Of a stretch of DNA of 64,000 nt, positions 55,148-63,337 are shown piece by piece. The translations under genes were made by a program, and so were the position numbers. This DNA is from Pseudoduganella lurida (lineage in GTDB: Bacteria > Pseudomonadota > Gammaproteobacteria > Burkholderiales > Burkholderiaceae_D): assembly GCF_007830455.1 (NCBI RefSeq), contig NZ_VLLB01000013.1, forward strand, positions 35,024 to 99,023. The letters run 5' to 3'. How positions within the stretch are numbered: position 1 is the stretch's first letter; each line of letters begins with the position of its first letter. The notes beneath the pieces were generated by a model. The model saw nothing but the letters and a program-made list of their open reading frames with translations, was not told the origin of the DNA and made no database searches.

Positions 55148-57889
55148 TCAGTTCTTGTGGTCGCGGCCGTCGGTCGCGTCGTTCATTGCGCGATAGCCTT
55201 GGTTTGACTGGGACTTTTCGCTGCCTGGTTTCGCGGCATCGACGTCGTCGCTGATGTTCAGCGCGAAGTCGTCGCCATTGCCCAGGCGGACCTTGTATTC
55301 GGCTCCCGGTTCGTAATCGAATTCCGCGCGGCCTTCCTCATCGGTCAGGTCGACCTTCATTTCGGTTCCGTTCTTGTAAAGAATGTAGGGCGTGTTCGCG
55401 TAGGCTTGGCCGACCGCCGAATGCGGCTGCAACAGTGGCCTGAGCTTGGTGGGCTGGTCCGACGTGGTGGACGCTTCCTTCTTCGGCTGTCTCTGCGAAG
55501 GCTGGCTACGGTTCTGGGGCCCCAACGTTTCGAAGTTGCAGTGGAACAGTGTGGGCGACTGTGAAAAGACCTGCACCTTGTCGGCGATCTCGATCATCGA
55601 TCCGGCACCATGCAAGCGGATCCCTTTCCTGCCCCGCAGCTCGATCCAGTCGGCGTCACTGATCAGACGCAGCACCTTCTGTGCGACGATCTCCACCTCA
55701 TCGGTTTCGGCGCGGATCTCCACCTTGCCGGAAGCCACGATCAGCTTCATGCCGATCTTGTGGACGAAGAGCCGTAGTCCCTGCCGTACGCTTGCGAACA
55801 AGCCGCCCTGCGCGCCGATCGAGACGTTCGCACCGGCGGTCAAAGCGATCTGCTCGCCGCCAGTGACGTGGATCGATTGCCCAGCCGTGGCGGCAATCCC
55901 TGCGGAACTGGACAACACCACATGCGGTGCCGTCAGTTCGGGAAGCTTGTCACCACTGCCTTGGATGCCATCGTTCTGCGCCTTCAGCGCTGTCGTTGCA
56001 TCGGATTGGTCGGTGCCGCGGTTGTCGTCATACTGCTGTGCGAGCTGGGCTAATGCGTTGTGCCGTTCGTGAGCCTGCGCGAGGCGCCTGCTTGTCTCTG
56101 TCATGGCCTTGACGGCACCAGCACCACCTGTGCGGGATTCCGTGGTCAGCAGCAGCCCCCGCGCCGCCCGCGCAACTCCGTGGCCATCGGTGCGCAACTC
56201 GAAACCTTCGCCACGCGCCTCCTTGTGACCGGCAGTTGACTCGAGCCGATGAATGGTCCCCAGCGAGAGCTGGCTATGCAGATGATCGCTGCGCAGTTGC
56301 GCCTGGATCTGTCCATTCGTATCATCCAGCACCAGCTGGTTGCGGCGGGTGCCACCGAGTTCTCGGGAGCGCAGGCCGGACAAGGCGCGCTGGCCGGGCA
56401 GCTCCCATGGCGCGCGATGCCGTTCGTTGTAGACCACGCCCGTGATGATGGGTCGGTCCGGATTCCCGCCCAGGAACTGGACCACCACTTCCTGCTTCAC
56501 GCGCGGCAGCCCGATCTGGCCAAGCTCCCCGCCGGCCATCGGCATCGCAACGCGCACCCACGCCGAGCTGTTCTCGTCGTTGCCGCCCTGGCGATCCCAA
56601 TGGAACTGGATCTTCACCCGTCCGTAGCCATCGGTGTAGATCTCCTCGCCCGGCGGTCCGGTGACGATCGCCGTCTGCACGCCAGGCGCCGGTGGCGGCG
56701 TGCTGTTGAAGTACCGGCCGGGGCGCCACTTCACTGTCTTGCGCAGGCAAGTGAATTCGTTCCGGTAGAAAGACGGCTCGTGATCCGCAGTCCGGATATT
56801 GTTGGCGGCCGAATGCTGCACGGCGGTGATCAGATAGTCCCTGTCCCGAATGGGTTCGCTGACCAGATAGTCGCCGGCTGGCCATTGCATCGTGCTGCTG
56901 TGATGGCCGGCCAGACGGAAGCTGCGGCCCGGCTGGACACAGCGGTCATTGCCGGCTACGTCGAAATACTGCGTCATCCGGTTTGCTTCTTCCATGCGGC
57001 GCCGTGCCAGGGACTCGCCTTCCTGCTCGTTCGGAAAGCCGTATTCGCCGGCATCTTCGTAGAGCTCCAGGGCGGGGACGGCTTCGCCTTGCCGGTTCTC
57101 CGAAAATCCCTTCGCCACATGCGGCATGGGCACCTTGTAATCGAAGCTTGCCAGGGCCGAGCCGCTCGACCCCACGCGGCGCACGGCCTGCCATTGATGG
57201 ATGCCATCGCGTTCGAATGCCCCCGCATATGCGCGATAGGGAATGGTGCCGGCATCCACATCGTAGGAACCGCAGGCATCGACCGGATCGGCGATCGCGC
57301 TGTCATCCGACAGGCACAGCGTGTGACCGTCCGCGCGGTGCTCGTACCAGTAATGCAAGCCGACCGCCTCCCAGCGGCGGTGCAGGTGGTTGTAGTCGGT
57401 CTCGTTGTACTGGTTGATGCAGGAATACTGGGGATCCGCGCCGCGCAGCTGCGTCTTCCAGTCGCGTTGGGGATAGTTCGCGAAGGTCGTCTCCGTCAGC
57501 TGGACCAGGCTGGTGCCCTTGAACGATGCGCAGTCCTTGCGCAGACGCGCAAACGCAAGCCAGGGCTCCAGCACCGCATGGTAGCGGGCAAAGCCGCCAT
57601 CCGTCTTCACGTAGCGGAATTCCGTGACGTAGCCGTTGAAGTGGCGCTCGGTACCGTCATCGCGCACCAGCGAAACCGTCATCTTCTTGCCCAGCAGGTC
57701 TTTCAGCGGGATCGACGAGTCGTCGGATAGCAGGCCGACATCGAAGCGGAAGCTGCGCGAGAGCTCCTCGCGCGCCGTCAGCGTGTCGACGGCCAGCACG
57801 GAGTCCGGGCCATCGGCGTTGGGAAAATGCAGGCTCAGCAGGCGGGACACCTGCAGCAGGCGGTCGAAGTCATTCACGTCCAGTGGCAT
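55148..57889 (-). CDS. vgrG: T6SS spike protein VgrG with DUF2345 and C-terminal extension
   Basis: This 913-residue protein has the gp27-like N-terminal region (DSVLAVDTLTAREELSRSF, INQYNETDYNHLHRRWEAVG) and the gp5-like OB fold (TDGYGRVKIQFHWDR, NSSAWVRVAMPMAG, GGNPDRPIITGVVYN). A DUF2345 needle follows (about 640-780). An extra domain of about 100 residues follows a low-complexity linker (QPSQRQPKKEASTTSDQPTK). It reads as a small beta-sandwich (YILYKNGTEMKVDLTDEEGR), plausibly the docking site for the downstream effector. The start overlaps tssG by 20 nt, and the stop lies 10 nt before the effector. Confidence 0.94.
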   Translation of the reverse strand: MPLDVNDFDRLLQVSRLLSLHFPNADGPDSVLAVDTLTAREELSRSFRFDVGLLSDDSSIPLKDLLGKKMTVSLVRDDGTERHFNGYVTEFRYVKTDGGFARYHAVLEPWLAFARLRKDCASFKGTSLVQLTETTFANYPQRDWKTQLRGADPQYSCINQYNETDYNHLHRRWEAVGLHYWYEHRADGHTLCLSDDSAIADPVDACGSYDVDAGTIPYRAYAGAFERDGIHQWQAVRRVGSSGSALASFDYKVPMPHVAKGFSENRQGEAVPALELYEDAGEYGFPNEQEGESLARRRMEEANRMTQYFDVAGNDRCVQPGRSFRLAGHHSSTMQWPAGDYLVSEPIRDRDYLITAVQHSAANNIRTADHEPSFYRNEFTCLRKTVKWRPGRYFNSTPPPAPGVQTAIVTGPPGEEIYTDGYGRVKIQFHWDRQGGNDENSSAWVRVAMPMAGGELGQIGLPRVKQEVVVQFLGGNPDRPIITGVVYNERHRAPWELPGQRALSGLRSRELGGTRRNQLVLDDTNGQIQAQLRSDHLHSQLSLGTIHRLESTAGHKEARGEGFELRTDGHGVARAARGLLLTTESRTGGAGAVKAMTETSRRLAQAHERHNALAQLAQQYDDNRGTDQSDATTALKAQNDGIQGSGDKLPELTAPHVVLSSSAGIAATAGQSIHVTGGEQIALTAGANVSIGAQGGLFASVRQGLRLFVHKIGMKLIVASGKVEIRAETDEVEIVAQKVLRLISDADWIELRGRKGIRLHGAGSMIEIADKVQVFSQSPTLFHCNFETLGPQNRSQPSQRQPKKEASTTSDQPTKLRPLLQPHSAVGQAYANTPYILYKNGTEMKVDLTDEEGRAEFDYEPGAEYKVRLGNGDDFALNISDDVDAAKPGSEKSQSNQGYRAMNDATDGRDHKN

Positions 57890-58898
57890 TCGCGTCTCCC
57901 AGTCGTCTCAGTTGCAGCAGGTAGCGGATTGCGCGGGGCGTGTCGGGCGCGCCCGTGAGGAAAGTGTCGTAACCGAGCCGCGACCTGGCATCAGGTGCAG
58001 CGGCCAGCGTCAATGGCCGGATGCAGTCCTCGCCCGGCAACAGGCAGATTTCGGCATCCATCGTGGTGGCCGGTGTGGCCAGCTTGAGCAGTCCATGCAG
58101 CACGCGCGAGCCTGGCCCGTCCGGCAGCAGGTAATCGAAATCGGCATGGTTCAGCGGGCCGATCTCGATACGTACCCGCCCATCCACGCGCCAGACACGG
58201 GGACCGAGGACGGCGGTGTGTCCGAGTTCGCAATTGCCGGCGCCGATGACGCCACGCTCGACCGGCGGCGTCGCTTCCCAGAAGCCGACCAGCGACGTGA
58301 TCGTGACCGGCAGACCCAGCTCGCCTGCCAGGATGCATTCGATCGTCAGTGCGGATACGGGCCGCATGCGCAGCAGGCCGGCGTACCAGGCAGCGGGCTC
58401 GCCATCCGACTCTTGTTTGCCCGCGAACGCCATCAGCATCTCGCGCAACAGCTCACGCCCTTCCGCATCGGGCGCCAGCTCCAGCCGCGTCTTGGCCCAG
58501 GCACGCCAGAACAGGCCCACCAGCCGGGTCGACCAGCCATCGAACCATGCACGGGCGCCCTGCTCGCCACGCGCGGCGGCCTGCGCGCAGCGGTCCGTGT
58601 CGTGCAACGGCAGCGTGCCGGCCGCGCCCAGCAGGCCGATACACGATGGCGTCATGACGACTCTCGGCGTGCTTCCGGATTCATCGGCATGCAGCGCCTC
58701 GACTTCGGCGGCCGGAAACGCCAGCGACACGCTGTTCTCGAATCGGATCGCCTGCGCTAGTGCCGCCTCGGTCGTCGCGCCGCGTGTGGACAGCCAGCGC
58801 ATCAGCAGCGTGACGGACGGCAGGAAGCCGAAGCGCCACGGCTCGGCGAACAGCCGGCCGATCAGGCGGGGCTGGCGTTGCCGCTGCGGCGTTTGCAT
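57870..58898 (-). CDS. tssG: T6SS baseplate subunit TssG
   Basis: This is a 342-residue protein of the TssG/VasB family: LFAEPWRFGFLPSVTLLMRW at the start, then RFENSVSLAFPAAEVEAL, CIGLLGAAGTLPLHDTD and the closing LGYDTFLTG. TssG joins TssF and TssK in the wedge of the T6SS baseplate in the cytoplasm. Its start lies 37 nt inside tssF, and its end overlaps vgrG by 20 nt. Confidence 0.93.
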   Translation of the reverse strand: MQTPQRQRQPRLIGRLFAEPWRFGFLPSVTLLMRWLSTRGATTEAALAQAIRFENSVSLAFPAAEVEALHADESGSTPRVVMTPSCIGLLGAAGTLPLHDTDRCAQAAARGEQGARAWFDGWSTRLVGLFWRAWAKTRLELAPDAEGRELLREMLMAFAGKQESDGEPAAWYAGLLRMRPVSALTIECILAGELGLPVTITSLVGFWEATPPVERGVIGAGNCELGHTAVLGPRVWRVDGRVRIEIGPLNHADFDYLLPDGPGSRVLHGLLKLATPATTMDAEICLLPGEDCIRPLTLAAAPDARSRLGYDTFLTGAPDTPRAIRYLLQLRRLGDANATGRE

Positions 58899-60667
58899 CG
58901 CATCAGCTCCTTTCCGTCACGCGCCGACAGCAGCGCCAGTTCGGTGAAATTGTTCACCTGGACGTACATGGCCAGGAACTGGTCCATCACCTGGCCGAAC
59001 AGGTGGATGCCGCTGCCCGTAAAGGCTTCTTCGTCGATGGTGATGCGCACCTCGATGCCGTAGACCTGGGACGAGCCGTGCTCGTGGCGCAGCCAGCCCG
59101 TCTTCCCGATGTGATCGAGGCCGACGATGCCGGCGATCAGGCGCTGCGTCACCGGCGACTGCGACAGGTCGTGCAGGGTCAGGAGTTCGTGCAGCGCCGG
59201 CAGGCCTTCGGGCACGAGTGCGTGATGGTTCAGCGACAGGTGGGAAATCAATCGCCATAGCGCCTGGCCTGTCGCAAACCGCTGCGGCCGGCCGGGTTGC
59301 GTGAGCAGGCGTACCGGCATCGCATCGGTAGCGCCGGCCAGCGACAGGTCACCGTCCGGCGCCCCGAACGACAGCTGATGGGGCAGGTCGCGATGGGTCC
59401 AGGTGGCCTCGATCGCCAGCGTGCTGCGCTCGACCTCCAGCGCGTGCATGTCGCGGTCGACCAGGGTCAGGCGCTTTTCATGGCCCGGACTGATCCGGGC
59501 CAGCACCTCGTCATGCCGCAGCACCCAGTGCCTGCCACCCAGCCCGCGTGCGTGCAGCGGTGTGATGTCGCAAGCGCCATCGCAGCTCTCCTTCTGGCTG
59601 AGCACCCTGACGGCATCGATCGCATACAGCTCGCACATCGCAGGCTTCGCGACATCCGCGACGACCGAATATTCGGGTGCCCGGTGCGTGATGTTGACCG
59701 GCTTGGCCGCTTGGGGGAACAGATTGACGGCGGTCGTGCAGAACAGCTTCAGGTGCGACGCATCGAGCATGCGCAGCAGCCGCGATGCCGCACCGTCGGG
59801 CCGCGTCCGCGACAAGGCAAAGTGCAGTGTCACGCCGCGCGTGCCGGCCGCCAGGCGCGGACGCAACGCGGCCAGGTCCAGGTCGATGAAGCGGAACTTG
59901 TCGGGAAAGCAGAAGTACTCGGTCAGCACGCGCCAGGCCGGGTGCGATCGGGGGCCGAACGGGATCAATGCGTCTTCCTTCGCGAAGCCGCTTGCCGCCA
60001 GCGGCACGGCCGGCAGCGGCAGCCAGCGGCCGTCCGGCGCCTCGACGAACGCGCCGCTCACGTGCAGGAACAGGGCATCGCGCAGCGCGGCGCAAAAGGA
60101 TGGGTCGCCATCGAGGTAGATGCGCAGCCGGTCGAGCGGCATGCGTGACAGCGGCGGTGATTCGGCATGCGATTCGATCGAGATCGATAGCGCTGCCGTT
60201 GCATCGTTCGCCAATGGCGTGCCGGCCGGTGCGCGGATCAGTGGGTCGAAGGCCGCGACCTTGATGGCGATCGGTGCCAGCGTTACATCCGCGGCGGTGC
60301 GAAACCGGCAGTGCACCTCCTTTACCGCCTGCTTCGCCGTCAGGCTGGTACCCCGTGGCAGCAGGCGTACCGCACTGTCGGCAGCCGCGGGCGCAAACTG
60401 GACGATCGCGCAGGAGGGAAACGGCCGCAGGTAGTGGGGATACAGCGATTCGAGCAGGGATTCCGTCACCTGCGGGAAGCCATCGTCGAGCCGCTTGTGG
60501 ATGCGGGCCGCGATGAACGCCACACCCTGCAGCACACGCTCGGCATGCGGATCGCTGCCCGTCGTGCGCAGCAGCGCGGCGATGCGGGGGAACCGGGCTG
60601 CGAACTCGGCGGCATAGCGCCGCAGCACCACCAGTTCGCGTTCGAAGTAAGGGAGGAGCTCTTCCAT
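58862..60667 (-). CDS. tssF: T6SS baseplate subunit TssF
   Basis: This is a 601-residue TssF/VasA protein. The start EELLPYFERELVVLRRYAAE is followed by FAARFPRIA, then GSDPHAERVLQGVAFIAARI, LLESLYPHYLRPFPSCAIVQ and a C-terminal GSGIHLFGQVMDQFLAMYVQ. These are all typical. ATG 60667 fits family length and has AGGA upstream; an in-frame ATG 15 nt further up is less likely. It is the first gene of the minus-strand T6SS operon. Confidence 0.94.
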   Translation of the reverse strand: MEELLPYFERELVVLRRYAAEFAARFPRIAALLRTTGSDPHAERVLQGVAFIAARIHKRLDDGFPQVTESLLESLYPHYLRPFPSCAIVQFAPAAADSAVRLLPRGTSLTAKQAVKEVHCRFRTAADVTLAPIAIKVAAFDPLIRAPAGTPLANDATAALSISIESHAESPPLSRMPLDRLRIYLDGDPSFCAALRDALFLHVSGAFVEAPDGRWLPLPAVPLAASGFAKEDALIPFGPRSHPAWRVLTEYFCFPDKFRFIDLDLAALRPRLAAGTRGVTLHFALSRTRPDGAASRLLRMLDASHLKLFCTTAVNLFPQAAKPVNITHRAPEYSVVADVAKPAMCELYAIDAVRVLSQKESCDGACDITPLHARGLGGRHWVLRHDEVLARISPGHEKRLTLVDRDMHALEVERSTLAIEATWTHRDLPHQLSFGAPDGDLSLAGATDAMPVRLLTQPGRPQRFATGQALWRLISHLSLNHHALVPEGLPALHELLTLHDLSQSPVTQRLIAGIVGLDHIGKTGWLRHEHGSSQVYGIEVRITIDEEAFTGSGIHLFGQVMDQFLAMYVQVNNFTELALLSARDGKELMRCKRRSGNASPA

Positions 60668-60786
60668 GGCGCATCCTGGCATTCGGGATGTCCATTATCT
60701 TTACGGTCCAGCCTGCCGGTTTGAGCGAGCGCAAGGAATTCCGGAGCGAAACAATCATGCTGTCCCGTTCTGACGAAAGGAGAATC
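60668..60786. promoter_or_regulatory. Divergent T6SS promoter region
   Basis: This 119-nt gap separates tssF (minus) from tssK (plus) and must hold both promoters. AAGGAG sits just before tssK. TTGACG/TATAAT-like boxes are not obvious, so a special sigma factor or activator cannot be excluded. Confidence 0.5.
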
Positions 60787-62121
60787 ATGAGCCTCCCCCT
60801 GAAAGTCCTCTGGTCCGCCGGCCTCACCCTCGGCCCGCAGCAGCTGCAGCAGACCGACCGCTATCACGAAGCACGCCTGCAGCAGCTGGCGATGACGATC
60901 AACCCTTACCTGTGGGGCGTGCGCGCGGCGGACTGGAACCTCGATGCGCTGTCCAACAATGTGCTGCAGGCGAACGCGCTGTCGCTGCTGTTCCAGGACG
61001 GCGAAATCTACGACGCACCGTTCTCCGAACCGCCGCCGGAGCCGGTCGACCTGTCCGACCTGTCTCCCGAAGATACGCACTTCACCTATTACGCGGCCCT
61101 GCCGATCGTGAATCCGCACGGCGGCAACATGGATGCTGGTAGCCGTTACGTCCCCGCGCATGCCGAAACGACGGACCTGTTCTCGAACACGATCCCGGTG
61201 GACGTGGCGTACCTGAAGAAGAACGTCACGCTGCTGCCGCCGACGGCCGCGCGCACTGCCTACCTGTCGTTCCCCGTGGTGCGCATCCGCCGCGCCGCCG
61301 CAGGCGGCTTCGAACTGGATGGCGCCTTCATGCCGCCCACCGTTGCGCTGGGCGTCAGCAACGGCCTGGCTGCGCTGCTCGATGCGCTGCTCGGCAAGCT
61401 CAATGCCAAGATCACGGCGCTGCAGGAGCGCCACCGGCAGAACGCCCGCCAGGCCTTCGAGGTGCACAACGGTGACCTGTCGTCATTCTGGATGCTGAAC
61501 GTGATCTGCAGCGCCGCCGCCCCGCTCACCCATTGCGCGCGCTATCGCCAGCATCATCCTGAACACGTGTTCGACAAGCTCACCGCCCTGGCCGGCGGCC
61601 TGATGACGTTCTCGCCCAGGTATGCGCTGGCAGACCTGCCGACGTACCGGCACGACGATCCATGGCCCGCCTTCATGGCACTGAACGCGATCATCCGCGA
61701 CCTGATCGATACCGTGATCTCGTCACGCTACCTGCAGCTGCCGCTCAGGAACGACGAGGAAAAGACCACGCACTACCATGCCGTGCTGGACCCGGCCCGC
61801 ATCGACCGCCGCACCGTCCTGTGCCTGGCAGTGAACGCGGACATGCCGGCGATCGAGCTGGTGGCGGCGGTGCCGCTGCGCTTCAAGATGGCGTCGCCGG
61901 ATGCCGTGGAGCGCCTGGTCGGCATCGCCCTGCCCGGCGTGGAGCTGGTGCACATGGCGCAGGTGCCGACCGAGGTGCCGGTGCGGCCGAATACGTACTA
62001 CTTCTCGGTCGAACCGAAGGGCCAGCTGTACGAGGACATGCTGAAGGCACAGGCGATGACGGTCTATGCGCCGGGCGGCATGAAGGGGTTGCGGCTGGAG
62101 CTGTTTGCGATTCTTCCGTGA
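60787..62121 (+). CDS. tssK: T6SS baseplate subunit TssK
   Basis: This is a 444-residue TssK/VasE protein: KVLWSAGLTLGPQQLQQTDR, YHEARLQQLAMTINPYLWGV, LFQDGEIYDAP, the long central helix region and a C-terminal domain (YFSVEPKGQLYEDMLKAQAM). TssK links the TssFG wedge to the membrane complex. ATG 60787 has a strong AAGGAG. Unlike most loci, tssL and tssM do not follow; a convergent hydrolase gene begins at the very next base. Confidence 0.93.
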   Translation: MSLPLKVLWSAGLTLGPQQLQQTDRYHEARLQQLAMTINPYLWGVRAADWNLDALSNNVLQANALSLLFQDGEIYDAPFSEPPPEPVDLSDLSPEDTHFTYYAALPIVNPHGGNMDAGSRYVPAHAETTDLFSNTIPVDVAYLKKNVTLLPPTAARTAYLSFPVVRIRRAAAGGFELDGAFMPPTVALGVSNGLAALLDALLGKLNAKITALQERHRQNARQAFEVHNGDLSSFWMLNVICSAAAPLTHCARYRQHHPEHVFDKLTALAGGLMTFSPRYALADLPTYRHDDPWPAFMALNAIIRDLIDTVISSRYLQLPLRNDEEKTTHYHAVLDPARIDRRTVLCLAVNADMPAIELVAAVPLRFKMASPDAVERLVGIALPGVELVHMAQVPTEVPVRPNTYYFSVEPKGQLYEDMLKAQAMTVYAPGGMKGLRLELFAILP

Positions 62122-63024
62122 CTATTTGAGTCCGAGCGCCTGCCGGATTGCCCGGTTGACGATGGGCCAGGACGGCGAGCTGGCCGCCACTTCGTCATAA
62201 TGGCTGCCGCCGGGGAGCACGATCACTTCGGCGGCATCGCCGGCGGCGCGGGCGCGGCGCGCATAGTCTTCGCCCGTCGCGGCAGGCGACACATTGTCAT
62301 GCTCGCCGTGGATCAGCACCGTGCGGATCCCGGCCGGCAACATCTCGGCCGGCGACGTGTCCGCAAACACGTCCGGCCGTGCCGCCGTCGGGGTGCCCGC
62401 CAGCTGCGCCGTGGTGCGGTCGCAGCTCGATTCGATCAGGCCCGCCTGGTTCTTCAGGTCCGCCAGGCCGCCCAGGCTGACCACCACGGGAATGCGAACC
62501 GGCTGCGCTGCATACGCCGGGCTCCACGTCGGCAACCGGTGCCGCGACGCGGCCCATTGCGCAAGGTGACCGCCGGCGGAATGACCAACCGCGACGATGC
62601 GCGCCAGATCCAGGCCGCTGACAGGGGCCTCCGCTTTCAGTTTATCCACGGCTGCCGCCACGTCGCGGTACATGCCGGGATAGCCGCCACCCGGCTCGTC
62701 GTAGCGCCGGTACTCCACGTTCCACACGGCGATGCCCTGCGCCGTCAGCGCTGCCGCCACATTGCGCATCTGCGTGATGCCGCCGAACTGCACGGTCCAG
62801 CAGCCGCCATGGATCAGCACCACGACGGGGAACGGCCCCTTGCCCGCGGGCCGGAACAGCTCGACGAACTGGGACGGCGCGCTGCCGTAGGCGATGTGCT
62901 TCGTCGGCGCAGGACCGGTCAGCGCGAGGTACTGCTGCAACGTCATCGGCGCCGATGGGGCAGCAGAAGCAGCACCACCGATCATCGTCGCGGCCAGAAG
63001 CGAAAATTTGAGCATGCGGAGCAT
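62122..63024 (-). CDS. Exported alpha/beta hydrolase
   Basis: This is a 300-residue protein with a signal peptide (LKFSLLAATMIGGAASAAP). It has the oxyanion motif LIHGGCW, the nucleophile elbow VGHSAGGHLA, Asp in LIHGEHDNVSP and His in GGSHYDEVA, so the triad is complete. It resembles esterase/kynurenine-formamidase-like hydrolases; the substrate is unknown. ATG 63024 is used; ATG 63015 is in frame. Upstream in-frame sequence translates the palindromic repeat array and is not part of the gene. Its stop abuts the tssK stop. Confidence 0.87.
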   Translation of the reverse strand: MLRMLKFSLLAATMIGGAASAAPSAPMTLQQYLALTGPAPTKHIAYGSAPSQFVELFRPAGKGPFPVVVLIHGGCWTVQFGGITQMRNVAAALTAQGIAVWNVEYRRYDEPGGGYPGMYRDVAAAVDKLKAEAPVSGLDLARIVAVGHSAGGHLAQWAASRHRLPTWSPAYAAQPVRIPVVVSLGGLADLKNQAGLIESSCDRTTAQLAGTPTAARPDVFADTSPAEMLPAGIRTVLIHGEHDNVSPAATGEDYARRARAAGDAAEVIVLPGGSHYDEVAASSPSWPIVNRAIRQALGLK

Positions 63025-63037
63025 ATTTCCAAAAACC

Positions 63038-63317
63038 GGGGACTGTCCCCCTTTTACAGCAATATTTCCAAAAAACGGGGACTGTCCCCTGTTGTAACGA
63101 TGGTACCAAAATTGGCTGCCAGACACCAACCGCGACCGGCGCGCGGGATTCGACTCACATTCCGTCGTTTAAAAGAGACTGCTGCCCAAAAACGGAAACG
63201 GGGACTGTCCCCCTTTTTAGGAAATATTTCCTGAAAAAGGGGACAGTCCCCGTGGGAAAAAGGGGACAGTCCCCGTGGGGGGAAAGGAACAGTCCTTGCA
63301 GGGAGAAGGAACAGTCC
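63038..63317. repeat. Array of GGGGACWGTCCCC palindromes
   Basis: The 313-nt gap 63025-63337 holds no gene. It contains five perfect 13-nt palindromes: GGGGACTGTCCCC at 63038, 63077 and 63200, and GGGGACAGTCCCC at 63239 and 63262. Two degenerate GGAACAGTCC copies lie near 63286 and 63308. The first two are part of a 39-nt direct repeat with the shared flank ATATTTCCAAAAAAC. The pair at 63200-63251 forms a nearly perfect 52-nt palindrome with GGAAATATTTCC at its centre. This is the style of REP/BIME-like extragenic elements. Confidence 0.85.
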
Positions 63318-63337
63318 GGTGGTAATAACGCTACAGA

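Noticed and set aside
63025..63129. An N-terminal extension of the exported hydrolase reaching 63129
   Set aside because: The extra codons translate the GGGGACTGTCCCC repeats; the signal peptide begins at 63024 or 63015.
63038..63317. A CRISPR array
   Set aside because: Units are 13-nt palindromes with irregular, mutually similar spacers and no cas genes nearby.
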